Below, one piece after another: positions 34,600-45,624 of a DNA stretch of 64,000 nt (position 1 is its first letter; each line of letters opens with the position of its first letter). The DNA lies in contig NC_079484.1 in assembly GCF_026230105.1 (NCBI RefSeq), positions 10,245,805-10,309,804 of the forward strand, read 5' to 3'. A program made the position numbers and the translations under genes. The notes under the pieces were generated by a model, which saw only the letters and a list, made by a program, of their open reading frames with translations, ran no database searches and was not told the DNA's origin. Source of the DNA: Diorhabda sublineata. Taxonomy: Eukaryota > Arthropoda > Insecta > Coleoptera > Chrysomelidae.

Positions 34600-36010
34600 T
34601 ACAGGTTTACATCAGTGTTTACAGGTGGAAGATATTCAACTTTCTTTTGCCTTACCATTTGCTATCTAAGAGTCTTGCGACATAAAAGACACGGCCCAAG
34701 CTGCTCTTTTCGTCAGATATATGTCTTCCCCAGGTCCAAAAGGAGAACTCCTAGAACTATTACCGCTCTTTGGACAAACCAGAGAAGAAGATACCATTCA
34801 AAAATACAACAAAAACGTGTCAATAGCAACTGATGGAGCCAGATGTATGTTTAGAAAAAAAAAGAGTGATGACGTTTTTATAGAGCAAACTAAACCACGA
34901 AATTATGAAGTTTCACTGCATAATTCACAAAGAAGCGCTATGTATGTAAACATTTCCGGTCGATATAGTTGAGGTTATGAATTTGGTAGTCAAAATTGTT
35001 GATAACATCTTGTCAAAAGCATTCTACTATCGCCAGTTTAAAGAAGTGTTCAACGAAATGGAGACACCTAAATTCCTAAAAAATAGAGAAGAAATCAAAA
35101 TAGAAACTTAAGGAGTATATAACAGCGAATTTAAATGAAAAGAATCTAAAATTGCAAAGAAAGGGAAACTTAACCTATGTTTTGGTAGAAGAATTGGTTT
35201 GTTTTGAGGAAACATTAAATCTTTTTGATATTCAGAGCCGTAGATCACGAACTTCTTAAGCACACTCATAAATAAAATTAAAGATGAATTTGCTGTCAGA
35301 TTTGAGCTATTCAAAAACAACAAAACCCAACACAAATAATAACGAAATCTACATTGGAGTTGAAACTGGATCTCTAAATATGCAAATGATCGATTTGAAA
35401 AGTAAAGTTAGATGTGTTAGAGGTCCAGAATTTTATGTCCTTAACGCAACAAAGGTGCTCCACAAAAAAATGCCGCTAGCTGAGACTCTAACATTCGACG
35501 CATGGAATAGTCTGCCTTACTGCAACAGTGAGGTGAAGAAGTTGGCCAGAGGGCTGACTATTCGTAGGAGCGCAAGGGTTTTCTTGCATGAATATAATTA
35601 AAAGTAAAGTAAGAAGCTCACTAACAAATGAAAATTTAGAGTCATCCTTGAAAAAAACAATAAATTATGAGCAAAATTTATAAAAAAAATTGATTTTTGT
35701 TTGTTATTGAAGTACAAGTTATAGTTGTGAGTAAATGTTAAATTGTTTTCTTTCCATCTACTCAAACGATAGGTCCAATAATTACACATAAATATATATG
35801 TAAAACATCCAATTTGTTGTGAAAAACACTTTAAATACATGAATAGATATTTGTTCTTATGAATAAAAGATTCATTTTTTCTATAAAAAAATTTATTTAT
35901 GCGAGTACTATTTAATATTGGAAACAAAAATTTTTGTGGCTATTTAAAAATTTTAGAATTTTTTGAATTGTAATTTTCGGATCATCTGACCAAAACGCTG
36001 CCGACCCCTG
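34600..36010 (+). pseudogene. hAT transposase relic with 3' terminus
   Basis: The plus strand gives TAQAALFVRY, GELLELLPLFGQTREEDT and NVSIATDGARCM (family 'DtAQLAIFiRgv...eELl.l.pm.g.TtgeDi...v.....W..lv.vaTDGApaM'). Then, past stops, MNLVVKIVDNILSKAFYYRQ FKEVFNEME follows (family 'vvkiVNfIkSraLnhRqFk.lleEm'), then an REEI-like piece, IKDEFAVRFELFKN and VETGSLNMQMIDLKS. This is the GTF2IRD2/ZBED-like hAT group also seen at 16.0 kb. The element ends CGCTGCCGACCCCTG at 36010 (reverse CAGGGGTCGGCAGCG). The 5' terminus was not found. Confidence 0.85.
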
Positions 36011-36800
36011 CATTAGACGAAAATGTTTTTCTAAAATATCATCTCTAATATATGATATTCAAATTATCATTTCGTTCGCCGCATCCGGTTAGGAATCTAC
36101 AGCTGAAGAGTTCCTGTATATTGTGAATGATGTCTGTGTCAATATATATTCGGAAATACTTTTAAGAGAGCTGAGGACTTTGAAATGTGATATCCAAATA
36201 TTGGTTTCAATTACATCTAAAAATCTCACTGAGAAATTTGATACCTTCATTAATCAAACAAGCATTTGGTAACAACATTAGACAGTTGAAAATTTGATGA
36301 GATTTCTTGTCATGTTTAATATGTTATATACGGCAAAGCGGGAATTGTTAATTTTTTTGTTTGATGACTAGTTAACATAGAAGTAGAGTATGAAAATAAA
36401 AATAGAATCAAAACAGAATGGTATCTATTTAAAACAATTATACTAGGACAAACATTGTGTGAGGATACCAAGAAAATCATTTAGATTTATATAAATATAT
36501 AGAGTACATATATTGAGTGTATTGTATTATATCAGAACTGTCTCCCGAAACTAATGTCTCTTTTATATCTAATTCTTCAACAAATTTTCGGAGCTTCAGT
36601 TTGGGTGAGTCTTCCTGCTCTATCCAATCGTGTGGGATTATGTAGTTTTTCACATACAGCAAGTAGATTTCTGTTAGTTCAGGCTTGCTCTCACTAGTGA
36701 CTTATTCATGTATAAATTGGTCATAGTTTTATGTCTTAGTCATATGTTTTTTTAGCAGTTCAATCTCTACTCTGTTTGAATTTCTCTTATTTCTTTCATA
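36011..36800. other. Gene-free stretch
   Basis: Nothing was recognised. Confidence 0.5.
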
Positions 36801-36805
36801 ATATA

Positions 36806-37770
36806 CGAGGATATATTGAAAAATTCTTAGCCTACTATAGAAATAAACAAAATTTCAATGTCAAAATATTTTATTACTTAACATATTCTCCTCTTAATTG
36901 GATACATTTATTACAGCGAACCTGCAACGTCTTTAGACCTTTTAAAAAAATGTTTCTTCTTACTCTGCAAACCAGACCAGCTTTTATTACCTCCTCGTTG
37001 GAACTTGGAAATTTACGACCTTTTAAGCTTTTTTCCAGTTGAGGAAAGAGATGATAGTTGGCCGATGCTAAATCTGGTGAATAAGGGAGGTGTTCTAGTA
37101 ATCCAAACTCTAAATTAAGATTTTTTTGCATGTTGACATGAGATTTATATGCAGGGGCATTGTCCTGCAACAAAAACACCTTTGGATAGCTTTTCGCGTC
37201 TTTTCTCTTCAATTTTTTCCCGCAGAGTGGTCAGTAATGTCGAAGAGTAATTTTCAGTTATTGTTCTACCCTTATCCAAAAAATCAATCACGATTACTTC
37301 ATGGCAATCCCAAAAAACTGAACCAAGAACTTTTCTAGCAGATTTTTAGACACGAAACTTCTTAGGTCTTGGAGAACCAGAGTGTCACCATTCCATCGAT
37401 TATCGTTTTGTTTCTGCATCGTAGAAATGTACCCAAGTCTCATCCATAATGTCGCCATTCCATCGATTTTTGCTTTGTTTCTGGATCGTAGAAATGTACC
37501 CAAGTCTCATCCATAGTAACAATTCGGTTTAAGAAGTCTACAACGTTTCCAAATCGAGAACATATCGAACGCAATGCTTTTACTCTTGCACGCTTTTGGT
37601 CAACATTCAAACATTTCGGGATCCATTTTGCAGCAATTTTTTTAGTGTCCAAATTGACGTGAACTATATGATGAACACGTTTGAATGAAATATTCTGTGC
37701 TTCAGATATCCGTTTTAGCCCAATTTGACGGTCTGATAAAATCATGTCATGAGCTGCTCCGCAGAAGGTT
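36806..37770 (-). mobile_element. Mariner subfamily B copy 1, 5' truncated
   Basis: The 3' inverted end is CGAGGATATATTGAAAAATT after TA at 36804-36805. On the minus strand: AAHDMILSDRQIGLKRISEA, VHHIVHVNLDTKKIAAKWIP, NVDQKRARVKALRSICSRFG, RIVTMDETWVHFYDPETKQ (first catalytic Asp), then a 67-bp duplicated segment. Next come VFLLQDNAPAYKSHVNMQKN (second Asp), LEHLPYSPDLASANYHLFPQ (third Asp) and NKCIQLRGEYVK. All three catalytic positions survive, but frames are broken and the N-terminal DNA-binding half is replaced by unrelated sequence from about 37770. Partner copy at 54.5 kb. Confidence 0.9.
37384..37517. repeat. 67-bp tandem duplication inside the mariner
   Basis: 37384-37450 and 37451-37517 are adjacent copies differing at about 6 positions. 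Each encodes the D-E-T-W...E-T-K-Q block with the first catalytic aspartate. 67 is not a multiple of 3, so the duplication shifts the frame. Confidence 0.9.
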
Positions 37771-37774
37771 GTTT

Positions 37775-39355
37775 GGGTTCCTTCCTCTCCTACTTCATCG
37801 ATTGTCTTGTTTCCTTCTACAACAGTGTCCTCTGGTATCATTATTATATTATATTATTATTATAATTATCCCTCCCTCCAAATATATCTATGTATTCCCG
37901 AACCATGCTGGATCTAGTTCCACTTCGTCTATTTCATGATTATTATTCTTTATCTTCTTTATATCTTGATTGATACTGACGTATTTCAAAAAAGATTTCG
38001 GGATGGGCTTGTGATTTTTCTCAAGTAACCAGATCGTTTCGTTAGTCTTCCAATTCTGCAGAAGTTTTCTTACATTCACTGCTGACTGGTTCTGCTACCA
38101 CCTACAACAGCTAGGTACGTCAGGGTAGATCTCACGGTAACGGTTTATATGGTTTTAGGATATGGTTATTTGTTTGTTCTCAATCTACCTTCAAAATCTT
38201 TAATGGATTATGAAAATATTAATCCTTAACTAAAACTGGAAATTTTAAGAATAAAGAATGTTTAATTATGTTTCATTTCATTTTATTTTGTTTGTGAAGT
38301 ATTTGCTATTCATTATAATATAGGCAATAGAAGAAAACACTCTTTTCATATTTTTCCATTGGGAAATACTAGTACTCTATATTTGTCAAAGAAACGTGGG
38401 CAAATTATAAATAATATTACTCAATACAGTCCTTAATTCTAACAATTACCATGATTAAATTAATAAAATTAAAGAGAGTTGGTAATGTTGTTTTGCTTCA
38501 ACATTCCAGTGATTAGCATTTTTTGTTGACATGTTCACAAATAAATTCTCTAAATTTCTATACGCTTACGTGTCAGCATGTTTATTTGAAAGAACACTTG
38601 CTTACATCCCTCAATGAAAGCTCTTAAGAGTAATATTCTCTCTATGGCATTTTTAGTGTCAGCTTTTCCCAACATCAAATATCCAACTAGCTATAAGGCG
38701 TTAGTGCCAAAATGATAAATTATAGAACGAATGTGAGGGAGCCTCGACATTTCTTTCGGTATGATGTCTGATGGAACTCGACTGCATTCATTTTTTATAT
38801 TTCAACGCCCGGACTCATCCTATATTTTTTGTTCAGAAGTGAGTTCACGATTATATCTATTGAAAATATTTAATAGGATTTTTCTAATACTTTTTTGATA
38901 AATTTGCGAATATTTGGCATCTTCGCAGATCTGAATTACATATATACTTTGATTTTGCTAAGATCTAGATCTAGATCAATGTTCAAAGTATATGCATAAA
39001 TCTGATGCAATCTGTTTATCCTTTTGATAACAATAATTGAAGTGGAGTTTGCTCCTAGTAGACAAGGCATAAAGCGATGAAATAGGCAAAGATTTCATAT
39101 TCCTTCTTAATTTCAATATTCACTCGATTGCCCTCGCGGAATACAACAATTCGAGATCAGTCTGCTTCGTACTTAGTTGCCTTTCCAACTTTTTTCCCTA
39201 AACCATTCAACATTACATTTATAGCGACTTATTTTGTCAACTACTTCTTTTCTTCTTGTTAAATTTTTTCTAACACATTTTCCATAATATCCTTCATAGT
39301 GGTGTTGTTAAAAAACAATTTACTTCTGGAGCTAGGTCAAATAGATCATAGCTTC
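37775..39355. other. Gene-free stretch
   Basis: Short frames only. Two in-line minus-strand frames near 37.9-38.08 kb (NHEIDEVELDPAWFGN) look protein-like but match nothing I know. A hairpin lies at 38942-38993. Confidence 0.4.
38942..38993. repeat. Inverted repeat around a GATCTAGATC palindrome
   Basis: ATATACTTTGA (38942-38952) pairs exactly with TCAAAGTATAT (38983-38993), and the loop contains the self-complementary GATCTAGATCTAGATC. Confidence 0.8.
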
Positions 39356-39360
39356 CTAGC

Positions 39361-39690
39361 ATGATTAAGTGGAAAGAACATATACAAAAATTAAGGGGTA
39401 ATCAAGCACCACATTTCTTTCTGAATTTCTGTCTAACTATGTTGACCATTGTCTTCTCTTATCTTTCCAACAGCATCTTTGAAATCAATGAAACTTTCTT
39501 TTACTTTACACTCATAACCAGCCGCTTTCATATCGAATTACCTGATTTATTTGTCCTGTATTTATTCAATTTTTTTGATATTACCCTGGTTCGATGTTGT
39601 GCGGAGACATTACAGTAAAGAATTGAGACTGCAGTCTTGGGTTTATACTGCTATCGTGAGACTTATTATCACGTACGGAGATATTGCTTG
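39361..39690 (+). pseudogene. Non-LTR RT thumb remnant, I/Loa/R1 group
   Basis: IKWKEHIQKLRGNQA ('l.Wk.Hie....KA') and, after a break, FDVVRRHYSKELRLQSWVYT then AIVRLIITYGDIA ('l..cRr.fgk.WgLkp...hWlYTavvRPi.TYGalvW'). Same kind of region as in the 26.1-27.6 kb relic, but a separate and shorter fragment. Confidence 0.6.
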
Positions 39691-40435
39691 AAGTAGCAGA
39701 ACCATAGGGCCAATCTCTCCATAATTCATAAGGTACCCTGCATATGTATAACACGAGCAATGAAGATATGCTCTACAACGGCTGTGTAATGAATTCTGAA
39801 CCTCATCTCACTGCATATAGTAGGAAAAAGTGGTTTAGAAATAATGATATATCCACTACTAAGAACGAGATTTCTAGAGAAATTAATTCCCTTCTCGTTA
39901 GTCTCGTTTTACATAATAACGAATTTCTGTTGAATATACCCGAATACTTCTCGAAAAATTGTTCACTCTCACCAACTACATCAACAGTTCACACAGGCTT
40001 CAGCACTTTAAAATTTCAAAAACACAGAAACGGCATTTTGTGATATAATTCCGGTTTCGTAATACTTCGTATTTATTCATTCCAGTAGAGCCACCATCTT
40101 TTTCGTTTGGGATAATCTGAATCAGTTGACTTTGTTCTTTTCGAACAAATGATGGTGCATCCGAACACCTACTCTGCTCATTCATTCAATCTGCTGCAAA
40201 TGTTTTTGGATGGTCAACCAACGTTGACTAGAGATGTTGACGCTTCTTTGATTTTCTGACATAAATATGCTTCCAGTTCTGCCCTTAGAATGTTGTTGGT
40301 CTTCCTGATCAATAGGGGTCCAAGAGATCAAAATTACCGGATCTGTACTTAAGGAACTATTCCTCTAACGTGCACTTGGATACACAAGTCAAATGTTTTT
40401 GGCAACAACTATTAAGTAACACAACTTCGAAGTAT
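39690..40435. other. Gene-free stretch
   Basis: A 99-residue plus frame (39744-40043) has no recognisable motif. Confidence 0.4.
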
Positions 40436-40449
40436 AAAATCCCAGTATG

Positions 40450-40521
40450 CCAGCCTTGGCCATTCATTGGACACCCAGGCTTGGGCCAAGGTTGGTTGAC
40501 CCAGCCTTGGCCATTCATTGG
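40450..40521. repeat. 51-bp spaced direct repeat
   Basis: CAGCCTTGGCCATTCATTGG, with one more shared C before it, occurs at 40450-40470 and 40501-40521. The spacer contains GGCTTGGGCCAAGGTTGG. Period 51 bp is in frame, so a QPWPFIG peptide repeats in the plus frame. Related CTTGG/CCAAG words recur in opposite orientation at 41100-41175. Confidence 0.85.
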
Positions 40522-40637
40522 GGACCAGAGCTTCGGCAGTTCGGTCACATACAGCGTGGTTCGAGTATTTTCGCCCAACATCCCGTCGGCAACCATACTT
40601 TTTTTTATTATGGATCTGATCAATCCGATTTCTAGTT

Positions 40638-40645
40638 TATTCAGT
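40638..40645 (+). promoter_or_regulatory. Possible initiator (TCAGTGTG)
   Basis: A TCAGT arthropod-type initiator sequence lies about 60 bp ahead of the 40697 ATG. It is a short word and could be chance. Confidence 0.3.
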
Positions 40646-40696
40646 GTGTGTATTTCTTATCACATTTTTTATTATTTATTACTACTAAAAGTAACC

Positions 40697-40981
40697 ATGT
40701 CTGATGCGTATCTTCGAGTTCAAAGATGGCGTGCATTGCATACTAACTCAATTGTGAACGGGCAAAGCTTAAATAATTTAAGTGTGAACATCAGCTCTGT
40801 GAGTGAGGTTAACGATATTGGTACAGACTTGTGCAATCTACAAGAGTTTAATAATCATAATTTGGATAATGGTGATAATAATAATAATAATAATAATGAT
40901 TCTATAAATTCTAGTGATAGCGATTTTGATAGCAGTAGTAATAATAATTTAGAAAGTAATAGCAGTAATCACATTGAATAA
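40697..40981 (+). CDS. 94-residue Asn/Ser-rich ORF, unassigned
   Basis: An open frame starts at AACCATGT, a fair eukaryotic start context, and ends TAA at 40981, with AATAAA overlapping the stop region at about 40980-40990. The product begins MSDAYLRVQRWRALHTNSIV (short basic start), has a middle rich in Ser, Asn and Val, and ends in an acidic, Asn/Ser-rich low-complexity tail encoded largely by AAT and GAT triplets. I recognise no domain. Upstream is a TCAGT initiator-like word and a CCAAGG-type repeat region, and similar words lie inverted downstream. It could be the first exon of a transposon protein, a young small gene, or chance. Confidence 0.4.
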   Translation: MSDAYLRVQRWRALHTNSIVNGQSLNNLSVNISSVSEVNDIGTDLCNLQEFNNHNLDNGDNNNNNNNDSINSSDSDFDSSSNNNLESNSSNHIE

Positions 40982-41229
40982 AGAATAAATAAAAAAATGA
41001 AATAAAGAAGAAAAAGTCATGTAATTAATGGTATTTAACCTTGCCCGGTCCTGGCAGTTAAGCTTAGCCCAGCCCCAACCTCATCGTTATCACTCCAAAG
41101 TTTTACCAAGACTGGACCAAGCCTGGCTTACAATCTTGACGCAGAGATTTACACAGTTGGGCCAAGCTTAGGCCCTCGGAACTTTTCTCTATGAATTCTG
41201 GTGAAATTGATTCCTTCCTGTCTACCTGG

Positions 41230-41430
41230 GCCTCTTCAGACCATTTCTCGCCGACTATTACTGCGGAAACCAAATTAGAACTCGTCGGTAAAAAGAAGTT
41301 ACGCCATTGTTGTAAAATCCAATTCCTGTGCTCTAGAGCCAATTTTTTCCAACGCTACCAGTTTCCTCGAAAAGGGTCACTATCCGCCTCACCGAAGTCC
41401 GTCAAATATTCAGACGAAGGGCAATGTGGT
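41230..41430 (-). pseudogene. Tc1-like transposase fragment
   Basis: The minus-strand frame reads ALEHRNWILQQWRNFFLPTS then SNLVSAVIVGEKW, matching the Tc1 block 'a.eHrnWt.eqWrnVlFsDESrf.l...dgr..vWr'. The DES catalytic triplet is altered to TSS. The preceding 'RRPLLT..H..rRL' part is recognisable as FRGNW-RWKKLALEH. Only this short central piece remains. Confidence 0.6.
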
Positions 41431-41439
41431 GATTAGATA

Positions 41440-42465
41440 AACCAAGTTAAATTGTTAAATCTGATTTCTTTTACAAAAATTCATATATTTACGGATCAAA
41501 ATAATAAATTAGGTGCCATAAAATTTATAAACAAAAAATGGTCTCTGTACATAAGCAAACTTAAAAGTTTACAATGGGGGCTAAGACTTTTGGAGATGTA
41601 GTATTTTGAAAAAGGACACAGTATTGAGAAAAGCCAACCAGTGCGAGAACGTGTAACGGTAAGGGTAAGTTTATAGATTCATAGGTAAAGTTTTTAGATA
41701 ACAAAATTTGTAGATTTATCATTTCAGTTTCCCGCCACGGCATACGACAGGTTGAAGATAGCTGAAAATTTCCAGCGCGTTGGAATTAAAAATAGTGGAA
41801 ATTATTATAACAATTACAAGGGGAGCCATAGTATTGATGTTGGACGTAATGATCAAATTTCTGATTTCCAATAGTTCATTATATGAGAGGTTAACTAATG
41901 CCTGATCCGGCATCACTTCCTGGCAGAGAAATAGTAGTTTCTTTTTGTTTTGTATGCACGATGTATTTGCAATAAAAACTTTTCATATATTACAACCTTA
42001 CCTATTTCAAGATCAACCAGCACCAAATCGCATTTTAAATTATCAAGAATTCGTAGAATAGTGTAGCTATTTGTTATGTTTAAATGTTTATGTTTAAAAA
42101 TAGCATAAATACTTATGTGTATATCCTGAAAAAGGAGGTTTAAATAGGCAGACATTCTCAGATACCTAGTATCAAGAGTGTGTCCATTTATTTGAAACAA
42201 TTTCAGGAGCAACTAGCGAGAAACTGAGTAATGGAGGGGGACAGCATATCTTTCAGGTCCCAGTGAATAATTGCCCCCCGCAAAAATACATAAATGTATA
42301 TCCTCGTATCATTTAATCAAGTTTCCTACTTGATCCCAATTAGTTTGGCAAATCTCGGTCGTGTAATCTGTCTAAAGCTTCTTTGAATTTGATAACTGTT
42401 TTAGAACAATAGAATAATTAAGTTTTGTTTGGCAAGATATAATATAATACTGCCGACAGTATTCT
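41440..42465. other. Gene-free stretch
   Basis: Nothing was recognised. Two minus frames (41719-41916, 41913-42212) look like chance. Confidence 0.5.
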
Positions 42466-42469
42466 TACC

Positions 42470-43230
42470 AAACAAGAATTTAAAAAATCGTCTCATCCAT
42501 AGAATATAACAAAGCAGCATTTTTATGCTTCATTGACATCACAGAAGCGTTTGACTAAATAAACTGGTAAATGTTATTCACCTATCGTTCAATAGAAACA
42601 TACTAATTAATATAGTTCAGACCATTGGAAACGGATTCGCAGACAATAGTTTATAAACCAACATAATCCATACTAGTCAAAAGGTTATAGGCAAGAGATT
42701 AGCTTAGCCCCATATTATTCAACATGATGCTGGAAGAATCATAGGATACAAATAGGAGGTTGATTGTTACAACAGAGGATGAAATTCTACTAGGTTGGAA
42801 TGGACATAACCCGTTACGGAGACGTAGAAGACGAGGTAAGAGGAAAAGTAGTAAATAAGGTCGTGGAATGTTTTCAGAATGTATTATGGCGAAACAAACA
42901 CCTAAGATAAGAAACAAAAGTACAAATTTACAAAGTAACAATCAGACATATAATGATCGGAAACTAGGTCAGAAATATTGTAAACAACTTTTAAAGACCA
43001 TAGAATGGGTATCACTGCGTGGAAATCAATGGAAGCAACCTACGAGGATAAATGGTAGACGATAGATAATAAAAATAGTCAGGGATAAATCTCCAATTGG
43101 AATACGAAGTAGAGATTGACCATCAAAGAGTGATAAACTAGAGCCTGGATGAGGAAAGATATCAAAGAATGACCAGGCGATAGATCTATTATGGAAGATA
43201 AAAGAAGAAGAACCAGTATCCTCACGGGTG
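42470..43230 (+). pseudogene. RTE-like non-LTR reverse transcriptase relic
   Basis: AFLCFIDITEAFD is palm motif A ('fvaFIDieKAFD'). LSPILFNMMLEES is motif B/after ('rQGd.LSPlLFNlmLeei'). Further on CFQNVLWRNKHLR and ETKVQIYKVTIRHIM match 'c...iwrNk.ls.etK.rIYKt.iRPi'. The region with YADD is deleted, and the C-terminal part has decayed. Similar to the 7.6-8.0 and 61.1-62.0 kb elements. Confidence 0.75.
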
Positions 43231-43234
43231 ATTT

Positions 43235-44095
43235 TCAAAACTTTATACTTTGGACATTAGATGGAAAACATGAAAACTGAGACAAATTAAAGTTTTTCCA
43301 TCCATTATTAAAATATTAATACTTAACATCTACTTTGATGCAGGTTATACATGGGCCTCTTCTGGTTTCTTCCATGCTTTTTTCAGTTATTCACATTTAT
43401 TTTCATGACTCTTTTTGATTATCTCAGTAGTTCTATTTTTTTCTCGGTGCCATGAATCCTTTATCATATCTAATGTTTTAAAAACTAGATTTTACAGAAT
43501 GTCTAACGTTTAACCACTTATTATCTAAATTACTGGTTTCCAAAAAAAATTTCAAAATATCATGAAATAATATTTATCATAACACTCTGGTCGTCTGGGG
43601 GTATTGTGAAAGTAAATAAAATTCCTTGTCTATAGCAATATTATTCCAAAAAAGTATTCTCGATTAGTAAATAACATTGAGTGTTATTGTTAGGTTTTTT
43701 ATAACAAAATAAATTGGGTGAATGCCATCGATAATTCGATATTCCGTCTAGATTTCAATTACAGACATTTTTTCGGTGTATATGGCCCTGAAGACTAATG
43801 AAACGTAAAGTTAAGGTCCAGTAATCACGGTATTGTCAATTTCTATAGTCATTGTAATCGGTTTTGGAAACTGGTTCTGATAAATTCAAATAAAAAATTC
43901 TTGTTGATATCTCGATTATATCACACTTTCTACAGGGTCATTTATACGTGTGAATTGATTGCATGTACAATTTAAATCATAATTGGAAGTATATAAGCTG
44001 TAGTCAGGAGAAATACTGAAAGTGTTTACAAATAAAACTGTTCGGAATTAAAATTGAATTGATATCGTTCAAAGTACTGCCCTTGACATTACACT
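43235..44095. other. Gene-free stretch
   Basis: Nothing was recognised. Confidence 0.5.
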
Positions 44096-44102
44096 AACCT
44101 TA

Positions 44103-44380
44103 AGGCCGCTTGACATGATGCAATACAACGTGCAATTAAAAGCAAGCGCAGATGAAGTTCACCTGATTGTTTCATGCAAGATCTTGACATTATCGGTTTT
44201 GTGCCATTTTTATTGCGTGCAAGTTGCAATCTAGTTACTTTTGGCTAAACAGATCAGCTGACTTTCATTGTTATGCTAAGTACAAAATATTAGATAAAAT
44301 TTGAGGTTAGGAATTTTTACTGTTTACAGAGACTTGCATGCAATTTCATACACGTTGTATTGCATTATATCAAGCAGCTA
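44103..44380. mobile_element. MITE with 30-bp inverted ends and TTA target duplication
   Basis: The left end (44103-44132) and the right end read in reverse (44380-44351) match at 25 of 30 positions, including a shared ATGCAATACAACGTG. TTA flanks both sides (44100-44102, 44381-44383), as for PIF/Harbinger elements. It is 278 bp and non-coding. The ends differ from those of the 2.8 kb MITE, so it is another family. Confidence 0.8.
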
Positions 44381-44384
44381 TTAA

Positions 44385-44985
44385 CGTTATGATTTATCAT
44401 TGTTAGGAGCGATGCAAAATAAATTCCCTTTTTTCTGTGACGAAAAAAAAGGTTAATATTTTATCTCTGTTGACAGGTGACAAAATGTCCCTTTTTATAA
44501 AATGACTGTTTTCTCCTGGATAAAATAATATTGTATCAATACATAAGCAAAGATAGATATTTAATTTTAGAATATTTTATTATACAATTAAGTTACATTT
44601 TCTTTATATCATATATATCACGTTACTCAAACTATTCAGCACAACAGTCCAATTTTCTTGTATTGTAATTATTCTCTTCTTGTCATCACAACTTCCGTTG
44701 ACGTACTTTGTCACAAATTCGGTGTTATTTCAGCACTACTACACGTTCTAAATACTTCATTAATTATTTCGGTTCTGTTTGCTACCGATTCATCAACATA
44801 CCCTTCAGCGACCGTTGATGACTTCCAACCGTGTCAGCAATAAACCCCCCAACCCTCCCAGATGCAGATAAAAGTGTAACAGACGATCTCACAACCTCAT
44901 TGATATATTTTCCATTGTGATATGCATAAAACAGGCGGCGATCCTTTGATGCTGCTAGACGAAGAGCTATAATTTAACATACTTT
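44385..44985. other. Gene-free stretch
   Basis: Nothing certain was seen. The last ~100 bp may already belong to the CR1-like element that follows. Confidence 0.4.
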
Positions 44986-44989
44986 TGTG

Positions 44990-45620
44990 TAACTATAAAT
45001 CTCCTGTTACCTGGCTGAGTACACAAATTCGTCTAGCTCCTTCAGTCCCAAATACAACAACCTACAAAAGAAAACTGTTAGATATTTACCCGGACTAAAC
45101 CGCAGAGCCCACTGCTTTAAAAGATTAAAAATTCTGACTCTTCCTCCTTTATTCATCTTCGGTTTCAATTTCAGAAAGGTCGTTGTACGGCAATCCACTT
45201 AGGAGCGGGGAACTCGACCTTTACCTATCTACTTCACGTTCAGAATCAGTTGAGGGCTCAATAATTTACAATGCAAAAAAATGCATAATCACTTGCCAAT
45301 TGAAATCAAATCGACATCATCTTTTACTGCATTTCGCAATAATTTGAGGGCATATTTACTGGAAAGTGCCTTCTAATCTGTAAACGACTAATAATAATAT
45401 TTAATTCCGGGAATATTTTATACTTGTTTAATTTTGCTATGGACTTATATACTAATTATTACCTATTACTATTACCTTGCATTTTGTTTTTCATTGTGGT
45501 TTTCTACTGTATATTGAAATTTTATTGTATATATATCTTTATTTAGTTGTTTTTTACAAGATTTTGTCTACAAATTGTAACAATTTTTTGAAAATAAAGC
45601 ATTTCTCTCACTCTACACCT
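44990..45620 (+). pseudogene. CR1-like non-LTR retrotransposon 3' end, copy 2
   Basis: The plus strand shows LDLYLSTSRSESVEGSIIYN, CQLKSNRHH and AIILRAYLLESAF, the same C-terminus as the 30.3 kb copy, plus a shared 3' UTR (TTATACTAATTATTACCTAT, TTTATTTAGTTG, TACAAATTGTAACAAT). It ends AATAAAGCATTTCTCTCACT. A 5'-truncated insertion, as is usual for these elements. Confidence 0.88.
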
Positions 45621-45624
45621 ATTT

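Noticed and set aside
35470..35601. DAWNSLPYCNSEVKKLARGL as a non-LTR ORF2 end
   Set aside because: WNSLP is typical of some ORF2 C-termini, but the frame is continuous with the hAT relic. Without a search I cannot choose, so it was left within the hAT region.
41719..42212. Two consecutive minus-strand ORFs
   Set aside because: No recognisable motif and isoleucine-rich composition typical of AT-rich chance frames.
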